64,000 nt of DNA from Gymnopus androsaceus JB14 (Eukaryota; Basidiomycota; Agaricomycetes; Agaricales; Omphalotaceae): positions 1-64,000 of the forward strand of contig ML769503.1 of the NCBI GenBank assembly GCA_009733575.1, in the 5' to 3' direction. Within the stretch, counting starts at the first letter, position 1. The number at the start of each line of letters is the position of its first letter. Below are positions 44,021 through 56,080 of this stretch, piece by piece. The position numbers were made by a program, and so were the translations under genes. Under the pieces are notes generated by a model. It saw only the letters and a program-made list of their open reading frames with translations. It did no database searches and was not told the origin of the DNA.

Positions 44021-44107
44021 TCACTTAGTGCAGTGGATATAGTGTTATGCTTGATTATGTCAGCCAAAATAATAAAGAGGTTATGGGTTCAAATCCTGCT
44101 CTTGCCA
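44021..44107 (+). repeat. tRNA-like sequence (SINE head)
   Basis: Box A-like TTAGTGCAGTGGATATAG and box B-like GGGTTCAAATCCTG lie at tRNA spacing. It is followed by ATTTTATGACACTTTT, resembling the tail after the copy at 63790-63882. A tRNA-derived SINE is the likely origin. Confidence 0.5.
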
Positions 44108-44709
44108 TTTATTTTATGACACTTTTCAAGCTACCTTATATTTACACTTCCTAGGCCTCTCCCCCTCCTAGGATTCTTGCCCTTTGTGAGTCAATTCCTT
44201 AAAGGGCTACTACCCTTTAGGATCTCAAATTGAAGCAGCTAAGGCTGAGCGAGAGCAGATGTGTCAGACTTGAAACCTCCAGCAAGGCACAGTTGCACAT
44301 TGTATTTTTCGAGGAATTGCTTGATCTCCTTGTACGTGCAAGAGCCATGGTTCTGAATGATCCAAAGGTGGGAAGGAATTGGCAAGGAGCTAAGGAAGTA
44401 TCCACGGAGCTCATCATTGGTGACTGTGCATCCAGCATGCAAATCATCCTGATGTAGTGCCTCTAAAGCACCAAAATGCTTCTTGAAGGCGGTACCTTCG
44501 ACATACTTGAGCTGGCAAAGACGTTCTGTAGTGAGAGTCTGGTTAGCTGCACTTTGCTTCTTGTACTTGCCAGTCAGTTTGAGCCACATCTGGGTTGCTG
44601 TAAGTTCAGCACCTAGATTAATTGAATGGGGATTGCGGATATTCTGGTAAATAATTCCAGCGAGATGATAACGAGGTCTTAACTGTAGGTATATAAAGTT
44701 CAAACACAA

Positions 44710-46062
44710 GTTTGAACCAACAACACAAATGGTATGGAATGATTGTGCTCAAATGTTACGCGAGTACTGGTGAAGGCATTGTCAAAGGTTCTGCCAAATA
44801 CTTGTATCTCTCTGTAGTCCAATGTAGTACATTCTCAAAACTAAGTTTGATACTTGATCCAAGTTCTCAATTCAAATTTTGGTAATAATAATCAAAATGG
44901 GTACGAGAATGGAACTGTCAACAATATGACAGACGCCAATGACGATACAACGACGGTTTTGATAAAAAAAACCAACCAACGATATGGATAGGTGTGGTAT
45001 TCTAACCAGCTTAAACAGTCGAGGCTTCAACGATATGAATGCACAAACAGTTGACCAACTACAGTTGAGGTGTGAACTGTATCACCACATGAACAATAGT
45101 CACCAAACACTAGCTTGGGTTTTTGGGTGTGTTGGTAATTTTAAGTTTTGACCAAACTCTGCGTTGACACTTCTAGTGTATAGCGAAGGTGCAACGGGCA
45201 AAAGGATAAGTGCTCGAAGTTGAGTTTTGTTCACACTCAGAGTCTATGCCTCAGATCAGACCGGTGCTCACTGGCTGACAACCTTTATCACTCGGGTGAG
45301 GGGGAAACAAACTTGTATTTGCAAACCACTAGATCACTACTTATACCATGGCAACTAATTAAATGTGGCTAAACAAATATCCCTACTTAAATGTACAATT
45401 AACAATCATTATTACTTGTTACAGTAAAGTTCTCATCCAATAATCCATATAAATATTCAATTTTATAATAATCCTGCGCATATACCCATATATAGTTGTC
45501 TCCTCAATTGTTACTTACATTGGTCCTTCAATTACAACCGTCTTATCCTGAACGGCCACCAACTTTACTTCCGTATGTGAGTTCTTCCTAATATTACTAC
45601 CAGATTGTTAATTCTTGTCTTGTCCTTTTTCTTAGCTATTCTTCATCCCGTTACAAGAATGCTCACTAGCTAATTCTCATATTTCCTAGCTTCCAAATGG
45701 TATGCATATGTCCTAGGTCAGTACCTCATAGTCGGACTACATTCTCTTATCATTAGTTATGGTTCCATTGTTGGCCATGGCCAACTCCTCATGCTTCCTT
45801 TTGGACCCTAAATAGTGGTCATGCCTGTTTGATACTTTTTGTCTAATGTGGTTTTGAGTCCTTGTTTCATTTACTCGATCCTACTCTATGAATTCCAATC
45901 TCGATTTTAGTCCAATAGCCAAACTTGATTTTGGTATCCTTTGTATTACTAGTACATTCCAACCAAACACTAGTTTGGTATACTAATATGTATTCTATTC
46001 CATATAATATTGTAATTCTTGTTTTATAGGCTTTATAAGCCTATTCAAAAAATAGGCGTATC
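44710..46062. other. possible LTR/leader region, no gene
   Basis: AT-rich sequence without a frame over 80 codons. It lies upstream of the copia gag on the minus strand and downstream of a polypurine-like tract (46066-46080), so it could be LTR or leader of either retroelement. Words ACGATATGG and AACCACCAACG resemble 54320-54360, upstream of the gypsy fragment. No exact LTR pair found by eye. Confidence 0.3.
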
Positions 46063-46082
46063 ATCTCCCCCAAACTAAAAGT
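46063..46082 (-). promoter_or_regulatory. polypurine-like tract 1
   Basis: On the minus strand TTTAGTTTGGGGGAGATGA: purine-rich with a TGATACGCC start just after it, as expected at a 3' LTR border. The same core recurs near 49650-49666 and, as TTAGTTGGGGGGAG, near 51835-51848. Confidence 0.35.
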
Positions 46083-46480
46083 CCCAACCGCCCCCGGTTG
46101 TTTATTTACTTTCCATTCATTAGAGCCGACATCATCCTTTTCTCGAATATGACAAATACTTCAGTAGTATCCATTTTCAAAAATCGCCACCAAGATGTGA
46201 TCTCGACGACATATTATCTGTCGGTACCTAGTCTTTGATCAAATCCAATTTTCAATTTTAGAAATCATATTTGAGAATCCCAGCGCTTAAAACTTCCAAT
46301 GAAATACTCTGCGCCACATTAAGGCTATGTCAATACAATCAAAATAGGAAACACAAATTCCTCTTTGATTACCTCTTTCACAATCACACTTCCAGAAAAT
46401 TCGGCAGATTTTCCGCCGTACCGTGACTTATAAGTTCGTTGATTTGATAAATTTTCCCCAAGTATCTTCTTCTCTCCACA

Positions 46481-49284
46481 ATGCACTCGCCACTCCTCAA
46501 CAATGATTTCTATTCCGAAAAATTGTCCGGTACACTATTCCTACCATGCTCTGTGACCAAGTCCATCATTCTGCTTGGTACCTTTCCAACTCATCTCGTG
46601 ACTCTTATTACTGCCTTCGAAAAGAATGAGTATTATGTTCCCGACAAGGACAACCCCATCCCGCCATACCAACTGTCTCCGTTCGCTCGAAATGACGGTC
46701 CGCCACCTACTACTTTCTATCCAGTGCTTCTATCTCGGCCGTATCCCGTCGTTACTCAGCCACTGTCTCATGCGGAGGGTCGTCAGCTCTATCTCGCTAT
46801 TTCCTATGTCCAAGAGATGATGATCTGTTATTTCTGTCCTTACACAGAATTGCCCATCATCAAAGTTGACAATGACAAGGTGCGCACCTTATTCCGTCAA
46901 CGCCTCGCTTGTATAAAGTCGTCTTTGGTGAGTTTCTCTTACTATTATACCTTTATGAGGCGTTCAACGCTTCATAAAGTCTTTTGTATTCACTTGTTAA
47001 TCATTCCCTTTTCTTATAGGTTTATTACCAAGAGTGCTAGCATGGCTCTTCCAATTGTCCCGAGTTTGCTACCATGTTTGTTGGCTCCTTCCAGAGCGAA
47101 GTATATAGGATTGCGGACAAGGGTGGGATTCCCGGACACATCCTTCAGATGTTGACCAAGGACTGGCTCCTGCCTTTGGATGAAATTACCGCCATTTTGG
47201 TACGTGGTCAATTCTACTCTCTCTGTATATTACCCTTCTCCTGATTCCAAAGTTCCTGTACTTGTACAGAAATATGCTGGTAGTCAAAGGATTAAATGTT
47301 ACGAGATGGATGTCCCAATCCCCTTCGAACCCGATACTCGCGAAGGTGAAATAATCCTGCTTTATGCCCCTAACAAAACTCTCGACAATTTTGCACCTCC
47401 CACAAGTGCCGAATCTTCCTCCAAAGTCAAGTCCTCTGTCAAGGGTATCTCTGAGAGGCCCAAACCCTAAGGCTGGGGCTTCCTCCACTGCTAAGTCCAC
47501 TCAGGCTCCTCCTTCTCCCAAAAAGCCTGCCCTTCCAAAGACTAAAGAAACTTCTCCTGTGGTTCCGACTATTCCCAAAAAGCGCAAGGCCGCTCCCTCC
47601 AACAAGGACCAAACAGTCAAGCCAGACATTCCCAAAAAGAAGGTTTGGACTCCATTGTTGTTGTTCTAATCTCTTTCTTTGTAACTTACTTTTTCTCCCT
47701 TTTAGCAGACTTGAGTGGACTCGAAGGCTGCCAGAGAGGAGAACACTTCTCAGATTTCTAAGGTAAGTTTTTCATCTCGTCTGTTGTTATTAATTCTTAT
47801 TGTTAACTTACTGTATGTGTTTTTCTAACTTAGAACGTTCCGGCTAAGGGCAAGGCTATGCCTAAAATGAAGGCCAAGGACAAGTCAGCATCCATTGCTT
47901 CCTCTCAGTCATCTGTGAGTGTTTCCGTTGCCGAATCTGTTCAGCCTGGTAAGACTCAGATATATTCTTACTTATTTCTATCATATCTAATTCTCACTCA
48001 AATTCCTCTTTTTATTTTTAGGTCGTATTACTCGCAGCAAGCCAGCTCCTTCTTCTGCTTCCAACGAAGTGGAGGTTACAGAGTCTCCATCTAAGATGCT
48101 TCCTGGCAAACTCTCCGTGAAGAACATAAAGAAGATCCCGGTCATCAATCCCCAGAGTTGTGTCGCTGAATTTGCTAAGGGACTTCCAAATGCCAAGCCT
48201 GAGGAACTTTCGACCCTTATCAATCCGGAATTTTCATTGTGACAACCTTCAGGCTTATATCTGCCTGCAGATGAACCTAGTAAGGCTTCCATATGTGTTT
48301 TATTTGTTTTATATCTATTACTGTTTACTAATCTTTTATCTTTCTAGTGTATTCACCATCTCTTTCGCCTTCCTGACTGGGAGATCACTCCCAACTTGGA
48401 GAATCTTGGTCCATTTGTCAAGGCCAGTGGCGTTCATTATAACATTGAAGATCTACAGCATTTTACTCATAGTCTTCCCAACGTCAGTCTTATTTTGGTC
48501 TAATGTCTATCTTTATTAACTGATCATTCGCAGTATACCAATAAAGTCTATGGCGCTTGCCTTGCGTGTGTAGCCATTGGCAAAGGCAACAAGTGTACCC
48601 CTTGTCTCAACAACAAAGGTTGTTTCGGAGGCAAGTGTGGCCCTTGCCAGAACGGGGCTTGTACTTGTTCTCACAATTCCGAACTCTCCGACTATCATTG
48701 CCTGCTCAATGCAACTTACGCTGCCACTAATTGTGGTCCCCTCGGTATGCAGATTACTTTTTTCTTCTTTTGACTGCCTCTTTTTCTCATTCACGTTCAT
48801 AATATTAGGTTGTCAAACTCTCTTGGACACTCTTGGTTGCTCTCGCGAACATCTCGATGCCGCCTATGACAGTTTGTGCTGTGCAGTCAAACTTGCTGAA
48901 CAAGCCCGTCAGCACGTCATTGATGACTTCGTGTCCTTTCGTAATGCCAACATGGATCCCAATCTGTTCTTTCAGTATCTCGTTCAAGGTTGCGGGGAGA
49001 AGGATGAGCCGCTTGAGCTCAATTTCAACTCCGCCTCTTTCTATGCCACTGTCTTTGGTTGGGATTCCTCTCTGAACTTCAATTCTGTCATTGAAGATTG
49101 GTCAAAGGTTTCTGAGTGGTTGAAGAAACATTCCATCAACCTCGTATACTCCGAGGGACATTTCTGTCTTCCTTCCGCAATTCCTACCGCCAAAGTTCCT
49201 GAGTCCACTCTCGAGGCTCTCGTGGCAACAAGGTCAATGGAAAATCAGCTGCCGAGGTTGAAATTGCTCTTGCCACTTAGATAG
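46481..49284 (+). CDS. multi-exon gene of unknown function with Cys-rich cluster
   Basis: About eight exons can be chained. Exon 1 (46481-46925) is a globular N-terminus (PFARNDGPPPTTFYPVLLSR). Then come FVGSFQSEVYRIADKGGIPG and KYAGSQRIKCYEMDVPIPFE, and a Lys/Pro/Ser-rich low-complexity part with many PKK and KPA words (47400-48130). A cysteine cluster follows (YGACLACVAIGKGNKCTPCL, GCFGGKCGPCQNGACTCSH) and a helical C-terminal domain ends the protein. The chain needs a downstream acceptor at 47039 to avoid a stop, and the frame changes near 47450 and 48235, so it may be damaged. The cluster could bind zinc; I do not recognise the family. It is antisense to, and just downstream of, the gypsy pol fragment. 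Possibly a retrotransposon-borne extra gene. Confidence 0.45.
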
Positions 49285-49796
49285 TTCTTCGTATCACTAG
49301 TTGTCTATCTCTACAAACTTTCATTGTTACATGTCTTGAGTCCCAATGTGTAATTAATATCTACTCGTTTGTTTTATTTTGCCAAAATACATTTTGGTTT
49401 TGTACATGCTTTTTGTTTGTCTGGCTAAATCCATTAAGTCCCTAAGCTCTGTTTTGAATTCTTTGTAGTCAATGTCAATTTTAATCCGAAAATGACTTCA
49501 GACGATCCTTTTATTTTATTTGAAATGAAATAATATTTTTGCCTGTATCCATGATCTCGACAAATTGCTTCCTTCTTGGAAGTGTCATGTTTAGTTTCAA
49601 ATGGCAGGTATGTTTTTCTCCGGTAACCAGTTGTGGATAACGGAGGTAACCCTCCCCCAAACTAAAAAATTTCAACTCCCAGTTGAAACACTTCAGGATG
49701 GTACTTAAAGGTCCCTACTGTCATTGTGTTCTACCTCCTACAAACAATCACCCCAGAGCATTCTATCCACATTCAAAACACAAGTTCAACAATCCA
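49285..49796. other. 3' region and polypurine-like tract 2
   Basis: T-rich 3' region of the preceding gene; CTCCCCCAAACTAAAA at 49650-49666 is the second copy of the polypurine-like word (minus strand). It lies about 130 bp before the next start codon. No gene. Confidence 0.35.
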
Positions 49797-49798
49797 CT

Positions 49799-51683
49799 AT
49801 GGCCTTTTATTCCATCAAGGAACAAGACAATCCGCCTGGTACAGAGACTAGCATTCATGTGCCTCAAGCCAGCGAGGAACCGGTCATATTTCAATCCCGG
49901 GTCACATCTGGCCCATACCACATTCCCACTTGGCTACACTATGCCGACGGCACAATCACTGAACTGAAGCAGGTCATCAAGACAGTTGAAGACTTTCTCA
50001 GTGTCCATCCCGAACTTGATCTGAATGTCAAGGATCAGATTTTCAAGACCGCTGCCTGGATCACAACCTTCTCGTAAGTTCCTTTTTCTACAATCCCAAA
50101 ATTAATTCTCATGAACACATCCAGGCCATTCAAGTATCTGTTCACAAGGTGGTGGACAATCCTTTGTATATTCCCAAATATACCGAGATTGCCCAGTACC
50201 TTCATGTGCTTGAACCCTACCATCTTCAAGTTCAAGAGTTGGAGTCTCTCAGGCACTTCCCTAACAGGAAGTGTGCTATTGACTACTTCCTTGACAAGTT
50301 GCACACCACCAAGGTGCATCAAACTTGATTTTAATACAGTTCCCTTACATACTTATTTCATTTCCTTAACAGGCTGAGCGCAGTGTCGTTGTCAATTGTG
50401 TCCCCACTGTCTTTCCACCACTCTCCAGTGCTCCCGCTCCTCAAGTTCCCCATACGTTCCCCAAGATCAGCATTCATCAGCTCAATCAGTGAGGGGCACA
50501 GAGCATGACAAGCGTGACCACCACTGCTGACACACCACACAAGATTATTATCCCCAGTTTACCCACTCTTCCTGGCTATCAATGCACCAGACCAGAAGCC
50601 AAAGTTGCTTCAGCCTCAACTGCCGCTGAATCAATGACCATTAAGGCCAACCTTCTTCAAGGCACCTCCGTCAAGGTGAGAGTCCATTTTCATAATTTCA
50701 ATCGCCTCATATCAACTTAGGCAAATTTCAGATGGACATTGACGACCAAGGCACACCATCTCAAATGGGCCATTCATTGTCCACAACGATCAAGTCTCAG
50801 AAATATCACCTTCGTCGTTCCAAAACTGAATGTCCACTTTCCTTTGTACGTGTACCATATTCTCCTTCCTCATTGATTCCTCATGCTTGATTTTTGACAA
50901 CAGGAGTCCGACCGTACTGACATGTTCAATGCCCAGAGCAAGCAAACCAAGGTTGATAATTCTGACAATGAACCTCGAGTTCCCAGCAAATGTGAGCAAT
51001 CTCCTGTCCATGCCAGAATCAATTTACAATCTGGTTTCAAACAATTGTCTCTTAATTGTACTAGTATCCCTAGTACCGTTTTTCCTAAAAATACCTTTTA
51101 ATACCATCGTTGAATCTTGTACTGAATTGCAAACTTCATTTGTGTTAATACAGACGAGAAAGCTCAGCTTCGTGACCCGATGTTCAACAATTTCCTTCAG
51201 GCCATTGACATCCCATCTTTGGCCAATTTCGAAGGTCAGCCACCTAGTGCAATACTTGCCGCGTCAAACTATCACACTATCAAGTATCTGGACCAGCTTT
51301 CAAAGGCCTGCCTCCATGCGAATCATGCAGAACAGAGCCATCACATTTCCAAGTGTGCCTTTACAGCTCTTGCAGCCAAGCATGCTGGCGACATCCAAAC
51401 TCCAGCGACCAACGAGGAACACATCTTCATGGCCCGATACCGAGAGGTTCATCGTCTGAACACTGAGAACAAAGCTGCAGCCGACTTGGCTGCTGCCGCT
51501 AGTTCCTCAGCTGCTCCATCTGGCACTTCAGAAGCTCACGTTACACATCCTGCCCCAACACCCACCGAAGATCCTGTTCAAACTTCTACAGTCATGGTGG
51601 GCACAATCCCGATCACTGTTACTGCTCCTAGTGTTGTTCCAGAAGGCCCCGAGGAGGACATGCAGTCCACTTTCTCTGCCTAG
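49799..51683 (+). CDS. multi-exon gene of unknown function, antisense neighbour of gypsy pol
   Basis: Starts MAFYSIKEQDNPPGTETSIH; exons continue as AIQVSVHKVVDNPLYIPKYT (50135 on), KLHTTK then AERSVVVNCVPTVFPPL, MDIDDQGTPSQMGHSLSTTI, and a last exon from about 51154 with MFNNFLQAIDIPSLANFEGQ and an Ala/Ser/Thr/Pro-rich tail to TAG at 51683. One TGA interrupts the third exon (after IHQLNQ, near 50490), so the gene may be split in two or damaged. Introns are GT-AG. No domain recognised. It converges on the gypsy pol fragment, with only about 190 bp between their stops. Could be a cargo gene of the retroelement or an unrelated gene. Confidence 0.45.
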
Positions 51684-51876
51684 GCTTTCAACACCAGCCC
51701 GCAATCCGGTCTGTTCCCATTAGATTACATCGCTTCTTTCTGTATTCATGTTTATACCTTGCATCTCATCAAGACTCAAGTTTGTAGGGTAGTTTTAGTT
51801 TAAAGAAATCGAAGCTTGTTCATAATAGAGTGTCTCCCCCCAACTAATGAGATGAAACCGCCAAAACAAAGCTTGA
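51684..51876. other. convergent intergenic with polypurine-like tract 3
   Basis: CTCCCCCCAACTAATGAG (51830-51848) reads TTAGTTGGGGGGAG on the minus strand, directly downstream of the pol stop codon, where a gypsy polypurine tract would be expected. Confidence 0.4.
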
Positions 51877-54126
51877 CTATGACTTCTTCCTCATTGCCCT
51901 AGTGTGAACTCCCTGCTCTTCTACCAGACTTTGTCGATCCTCAATGAGGTCCTTGTCTTCCTCATCCTCTTGAATCTCAACATCTTCTTTGTCCAGTTTG
52001 TCTCTAACAGCATATTCTAGAGGATTGTCATCAGGCGCTAACCTTAAGTTTGGAATTGCATCAAACACAAAGTCTTCACCCTTATAAACATCCTCATCCT
52101 TCTCTTCCCTGTCAGCCATGTCCTCTAGCTGATCCATACTCATATCAATGAGATCCTCAATCTCCTCTGGTAATACAATTGGCTCATACCTTGGTACATG
52201 CAGCAGTACCCTGAAAGCACCAACTTTACCTTTGAGTACAGTCCCATCCATCTCAGCTACTATATATGAACCACCTCTGGTTTGTTGTATGACTACTAGT
52301 GGCCCAAGATACCTCGGATACATCTTTCTGTACAAGTCCTTCTCAATTGAAGTATGTCGCACCTGTACCAATGTTCCTGGCTTACAGTCCCAATCTTTAA
52401 TCGTATGTCTATATTTCCTCTCATACTCTTTCAGTTCTCTTCTCTTGTTCTCATCAATACTATTCCTCATATGCTCAACAAAGCTTCTATGCTTTGACAA
52501 TGCTTGAGCTCTGAAGCCAATTAATGCTTCTCGTGTCAAAACCCTGTTTGGCGGATTAACCAAATAGGTCGACTCAACAATATCAAATGGCAACATAGGT
52601 TCAGCACCAGTGACAATGAAGTATGGCGAACAACCAAATCCACACCTGGCCGTTATACGGTCTGCCCAAAGTATGTGTTTGAGAAAGAAAGACCACTTTC
52701 CAACATCGCCACTGGTCACTTTCACCAATGCTTGACATATGTCAAAGTGGGCCCTCTCAATCTTACCATTTCCTTGAGAGTTATATGGAGAAATTCTAAT
52801 GCCTCTGATCCCATACTTGCTTTCCAGCCACTTTAGCATTTTATTCATCTGTGGTGCATTATCTGTAACAACTTCCTGTGGACATCCCCATCTACAGATG
52901 ACGTCCTCAAAAAACCATTCGCCTAGGTTCTTAGCATTATCCTGGCACATAGCTCTCCCTTCAGACCAAGATGAAAGTGAGTCACGGCCATGCACAATAT
53001 ACCTGCAACCATTACTTTTTGGCGACATCAGCATCACATCTACGTGCACTTTCTGAAATAGCGACGGAGTGTATGTGACCAATGGTGGGATTCGAATCAT
53101 CCTCAATTGCCGATTCTGACATGCGATGCAGCAACTGACATACCAATTTACATCTTTCTCTAGGTCTGGCCACCAAAATCGTTTTTCAATAAAGTCCAAT
53201 GTTGCGTAGACACCTTTATGACCAAGGCTGTCATGTGTGCAATGCAAAATATACATCCTTTTCTCTCTCTCAATGACTAACTGAGGTAGATCAGGCATTT
53301 CCTTTCTTTGCCGATACAGCCTGTCCTCATCATCTAACTTGAATGCTTCTGCTGACTTGTTCAAGAATTCGATTTCCTTTGCCATAAGATCAGCATACGC
53401 CTTGTCCAATTTTAGAGCAAGCTTAAGTTTGATGTGTGGTAAAAGCTGATCTAACCTATTCCCAGCCTCTGAACGATGCTTGCCTGCATAAGGGTTCTTG
53501 CTGTTCCACTGCTCGTCTGTCATTGGAATCATTACTTCCTGCTGAAAGAGCGAGAAAGGAACTTTGCCCTCATCAAGTTTAACATCCCTCCTAAACTCAA
53601 ACTGCCTTTCTTCATCAATGTAACTCTGCAGATCATCTTCAATATCTAAGGCATGTAATGCAACCTCAGAAAAGTATCCACTTCTTGGATCAATATCATG
53701 TTTAAAATCTTCAAAATCCAGTGGGGCACCTTCAGCACCTTCTGCTATACTGAATTCCAAAGGATCACCATTGTTGACGTCTACATAGTCATCAGGATTA
53801 ATTGGTGGTCTTGGCAGTTGCCAACCTCCTGGAGGCCTACATGACAAACCATCAGGCCCGTGAATAATCCCTTTTATGTGTACTAGAGCGAAATGGAATT
53901 TCCTTATATCCTCAATCCACCTATTGATAGTCGCATTTGGGCCCGCACTGGGGTCATCAAGCATTCCCCTCACATAACTGGTGTCCGTCTCAACTGTCAG
54001 TCTTTGACAGCCATATACGTAATAATAACTTGCCTCCAAGGCCAACTTTAGACCATAGGGTTCCCTTTTTGATTGCGATAATGAGCTGTGGGTCCGTTGG
54101 TTCAAATAGCATAGAGCAATCAACAC
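51877..54126 (-). pseudogene. Ty3/gypsy pol fragment: RNase H end, integrase
   Basis: A long open frame of 749 residues. It begins inside RNase H (SQSKREPYGLKLALEASYYY, VETDTSYVRGML, VHIKGIIHGPDGLSCRP). Next is the integrase zinc region (HCTHDSLGHKG, then CCIACQ), the catalytic core with D in VHVDVML, D in VTDNAPQM and E in GNGKIERAHFD, and a C-terminal chromatin/DNA-binding-like part ending in acidic sequence. RT before integrase is the gypsy order. Reverse transcriptase, protease and gag are missing upstream: the frame stops abruptly at 54126. The integrase itself is unbroken, so the truncation may be recent. Two intron-containing genes lie antisense downstream. Confidence 0.8.
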
Positions 54127-56080
54127 TAAGCGACCGGAACACAGGGGGTTTTGGCTATCAATTTAAATAGCGAGGGTGCGTTGTCAAAGATTCCACAAAG
54201 AAAATACTCTATTCGTCTCTCAAAAGTGACTGGTGTTTCTCGAAGTGATGCTGGTAGACGATTGAGGATAGGATCTCCTTTTCTAATCAATCTATACTGA
54301 TTCGGGGCAATGATAGGGGCAACAATATAACAATGACAACAAAAAGAACCACCAACAATATGGCTTGGTTCAACAAAGTGATTCCCAACAGTAGGGCAGA
54401 ACCACTCAGGACAACAGACAGTTTGTTTCCTGTACACCTGAGCTCAGTCGCAACAGATGGTCATCTCTCGGTGGTCACACTAGACTCCTCAAAACTAAAA
54501 TAACAATTTGACTTGGTATCAGTCTGGGGTTTTTGCAGTCGTCAGGATTATAAGTCTCTAACGCTGGGCGCAATAACAACTCTTTCCATACCACACAAAG
54601 TATTACTTTGATTCACAAGGGAGTGGTATCTTTCCTGTCTCAGCCATAGCTACATCAACGAGGATTCACACTAGCAACAAATGAGGTCCAAAGGTAACTT
54701 GTTTTGCAAAGGAAATATAGCTACTACTCTCGGCCAGACGCCGGTTAAATAATAAGGTACTTCTAGAACCAGGAGAAATGGTACAACTTATTCTGAAAAA
54801 GGAGAAATTATAATAAAGTAGTCTGTATATGCATATATCTCCAACCCTAATGTCCGTTCATCTGCTTCTTATGGGCATTATACCCTATTTCTATCTGGGT
54901 TATACACCTTTGGTCCTTTCCTGGGTGACGCGTACTGCTATGTAGCTGATGCATGTCCAGTGCCGTGCTCACTAATCCCATCATAGTTCTGTTTCTTGTT
55001 GTAACTTATTGTGTCCTCCTTTCCTTCTTTTGTATTATCATTCTCTGTCCTTGTAGCTTTCCAATCATACCCATATCTCTATATCCCTGCAGTATATTCA
55101 TGCGGGAAAACACCAACTAATGTACGGTGTTATTCTCCTAGCTCGAATCTCTGTCTATTACGCATTGTTTCTTCCGCTTCTTGGCAGACATGTACGCCTT
55201 CCGATACTGACACACGTCACTTCAAGGGTCTATGTATACTCTCTTGGTTTCGTCAATTCTCTTGTTCTTGTTTCATTCTTTCGGCATATGCCGGTTATCT
55301 GTTTGTTTGGCGCCAAACAGAATATTAGCGCTTCCTCGGTATCAAGCTTCGAAGTATCCTGTGGCTATCATGACAATCTCGGCATCAGCCCACTGGAATT
55401 GGTTCTGTCCCGTTTCGCAAAGTTTATATCATTCCATAATCCCTGAGTTACTTGTCTTCAGAGTGTATCCCTTTGGAGCTCGAGTCTATGTGGGTGATAT
55501 GCCTCTTTTAATATGAGTTCTGGTGTTGACATGCCAGTAAGACTCCGCTACCGGACTACGGATTCCTACAAACTACTTAGAGCTGATATTCAGTTTAATA
55601 CCGTGGCTCTGTTGGTCTGAGTATTTCCACACTTATTGGACTCGTTACAGCTATCAGCTCGGGCTCACTATAGCTCTCTTATACCGTCTCTAGAAGCGAA
55701 CGTGTCAAGAATCGCGTTCTCGAGGTCTTGCCAAAAATTTGGCATATTAGCGAGAACCTAGCTTCTCTTTCATTCAGTCACCTGTGGTTGCGTGTTTGAT
55801 GCATTAAATCCCGACATCAGTCGCAATGGGTTAATGCGTTAAATCGTGACAGTTGGTCGCATTTGACAGCTCCAGTCCTTGCGCCTCTATTTTTGCCTCT
55901 GCCCAGCCACTGTGCCCTGTAAGCCGTGCCATCCCTTATCTAAATGCCCCGATATGGACTTAGATATGATCTGTGTATGATTTTTATGTGATTTATTAGT
56001 CCTAGCCTGCATATTCCAAATTGATTGTTAAAAAAATAAATAATTTATGATTTTGCAATTTCCTATGTACAAATTGGGAT
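54127..56080. other. non-coding flank of gypsy fragment
   Basis: A minus frame (54126-54437) and several plus frames (55011-55516) have no recognised domain. Words near 54320-54360 resemble 44930-44990, so this may be leader or LTR of a related retroelement. A GCATTAAATC.CGACATCAGTCGCA word is partly repeated at 55800-55860. No LTR pair proven. Confidence 0.3.

Larger units (their letters stand above)
40438..44709 (-). pseudogene. Ty1/copia retrotransposon, decayed
   Basis: Minus-strand pieces appear in copia order. Gag: 44239-44709 (TATQMWLKLTGKYKKQSAAN, UBN2-like). Pre-integrase and integrase: 42418-43749 with VNLLSLMDVLGY, VRVFCIDLGQEFKNKWFEEF and NGQVEQANHTIIKG. Reverse transcriptase: 42420 downward (KVLKTKAWYVARGNMKIAGV, MQRPLYGMVQAGHIWYNKL, then VHINNIFAAL). 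RNase H: 40438-41034 with YSDADWAG, TESEYIAL and KHIDICYFFIRD. The RT catalytic YVDD reads HINN, stops occur at several points, and the protease region is missing: between gag and integrase (43750-44220) lie tRNA-derived and telomere-like sequences. A hAT-type element interrupts RT/RNase H. It cannot be autonomous. Gene order with integrase before RT identifies copia. Confidence 0.8.

Noticed and set aside
44710..55500. A full LTR pair around the gypsy fragment
   Set aside because: Comparison by eye of 44.7-46.06 kb with 54.1-55.5 kb gave only short shared words, not an LTR-level match.
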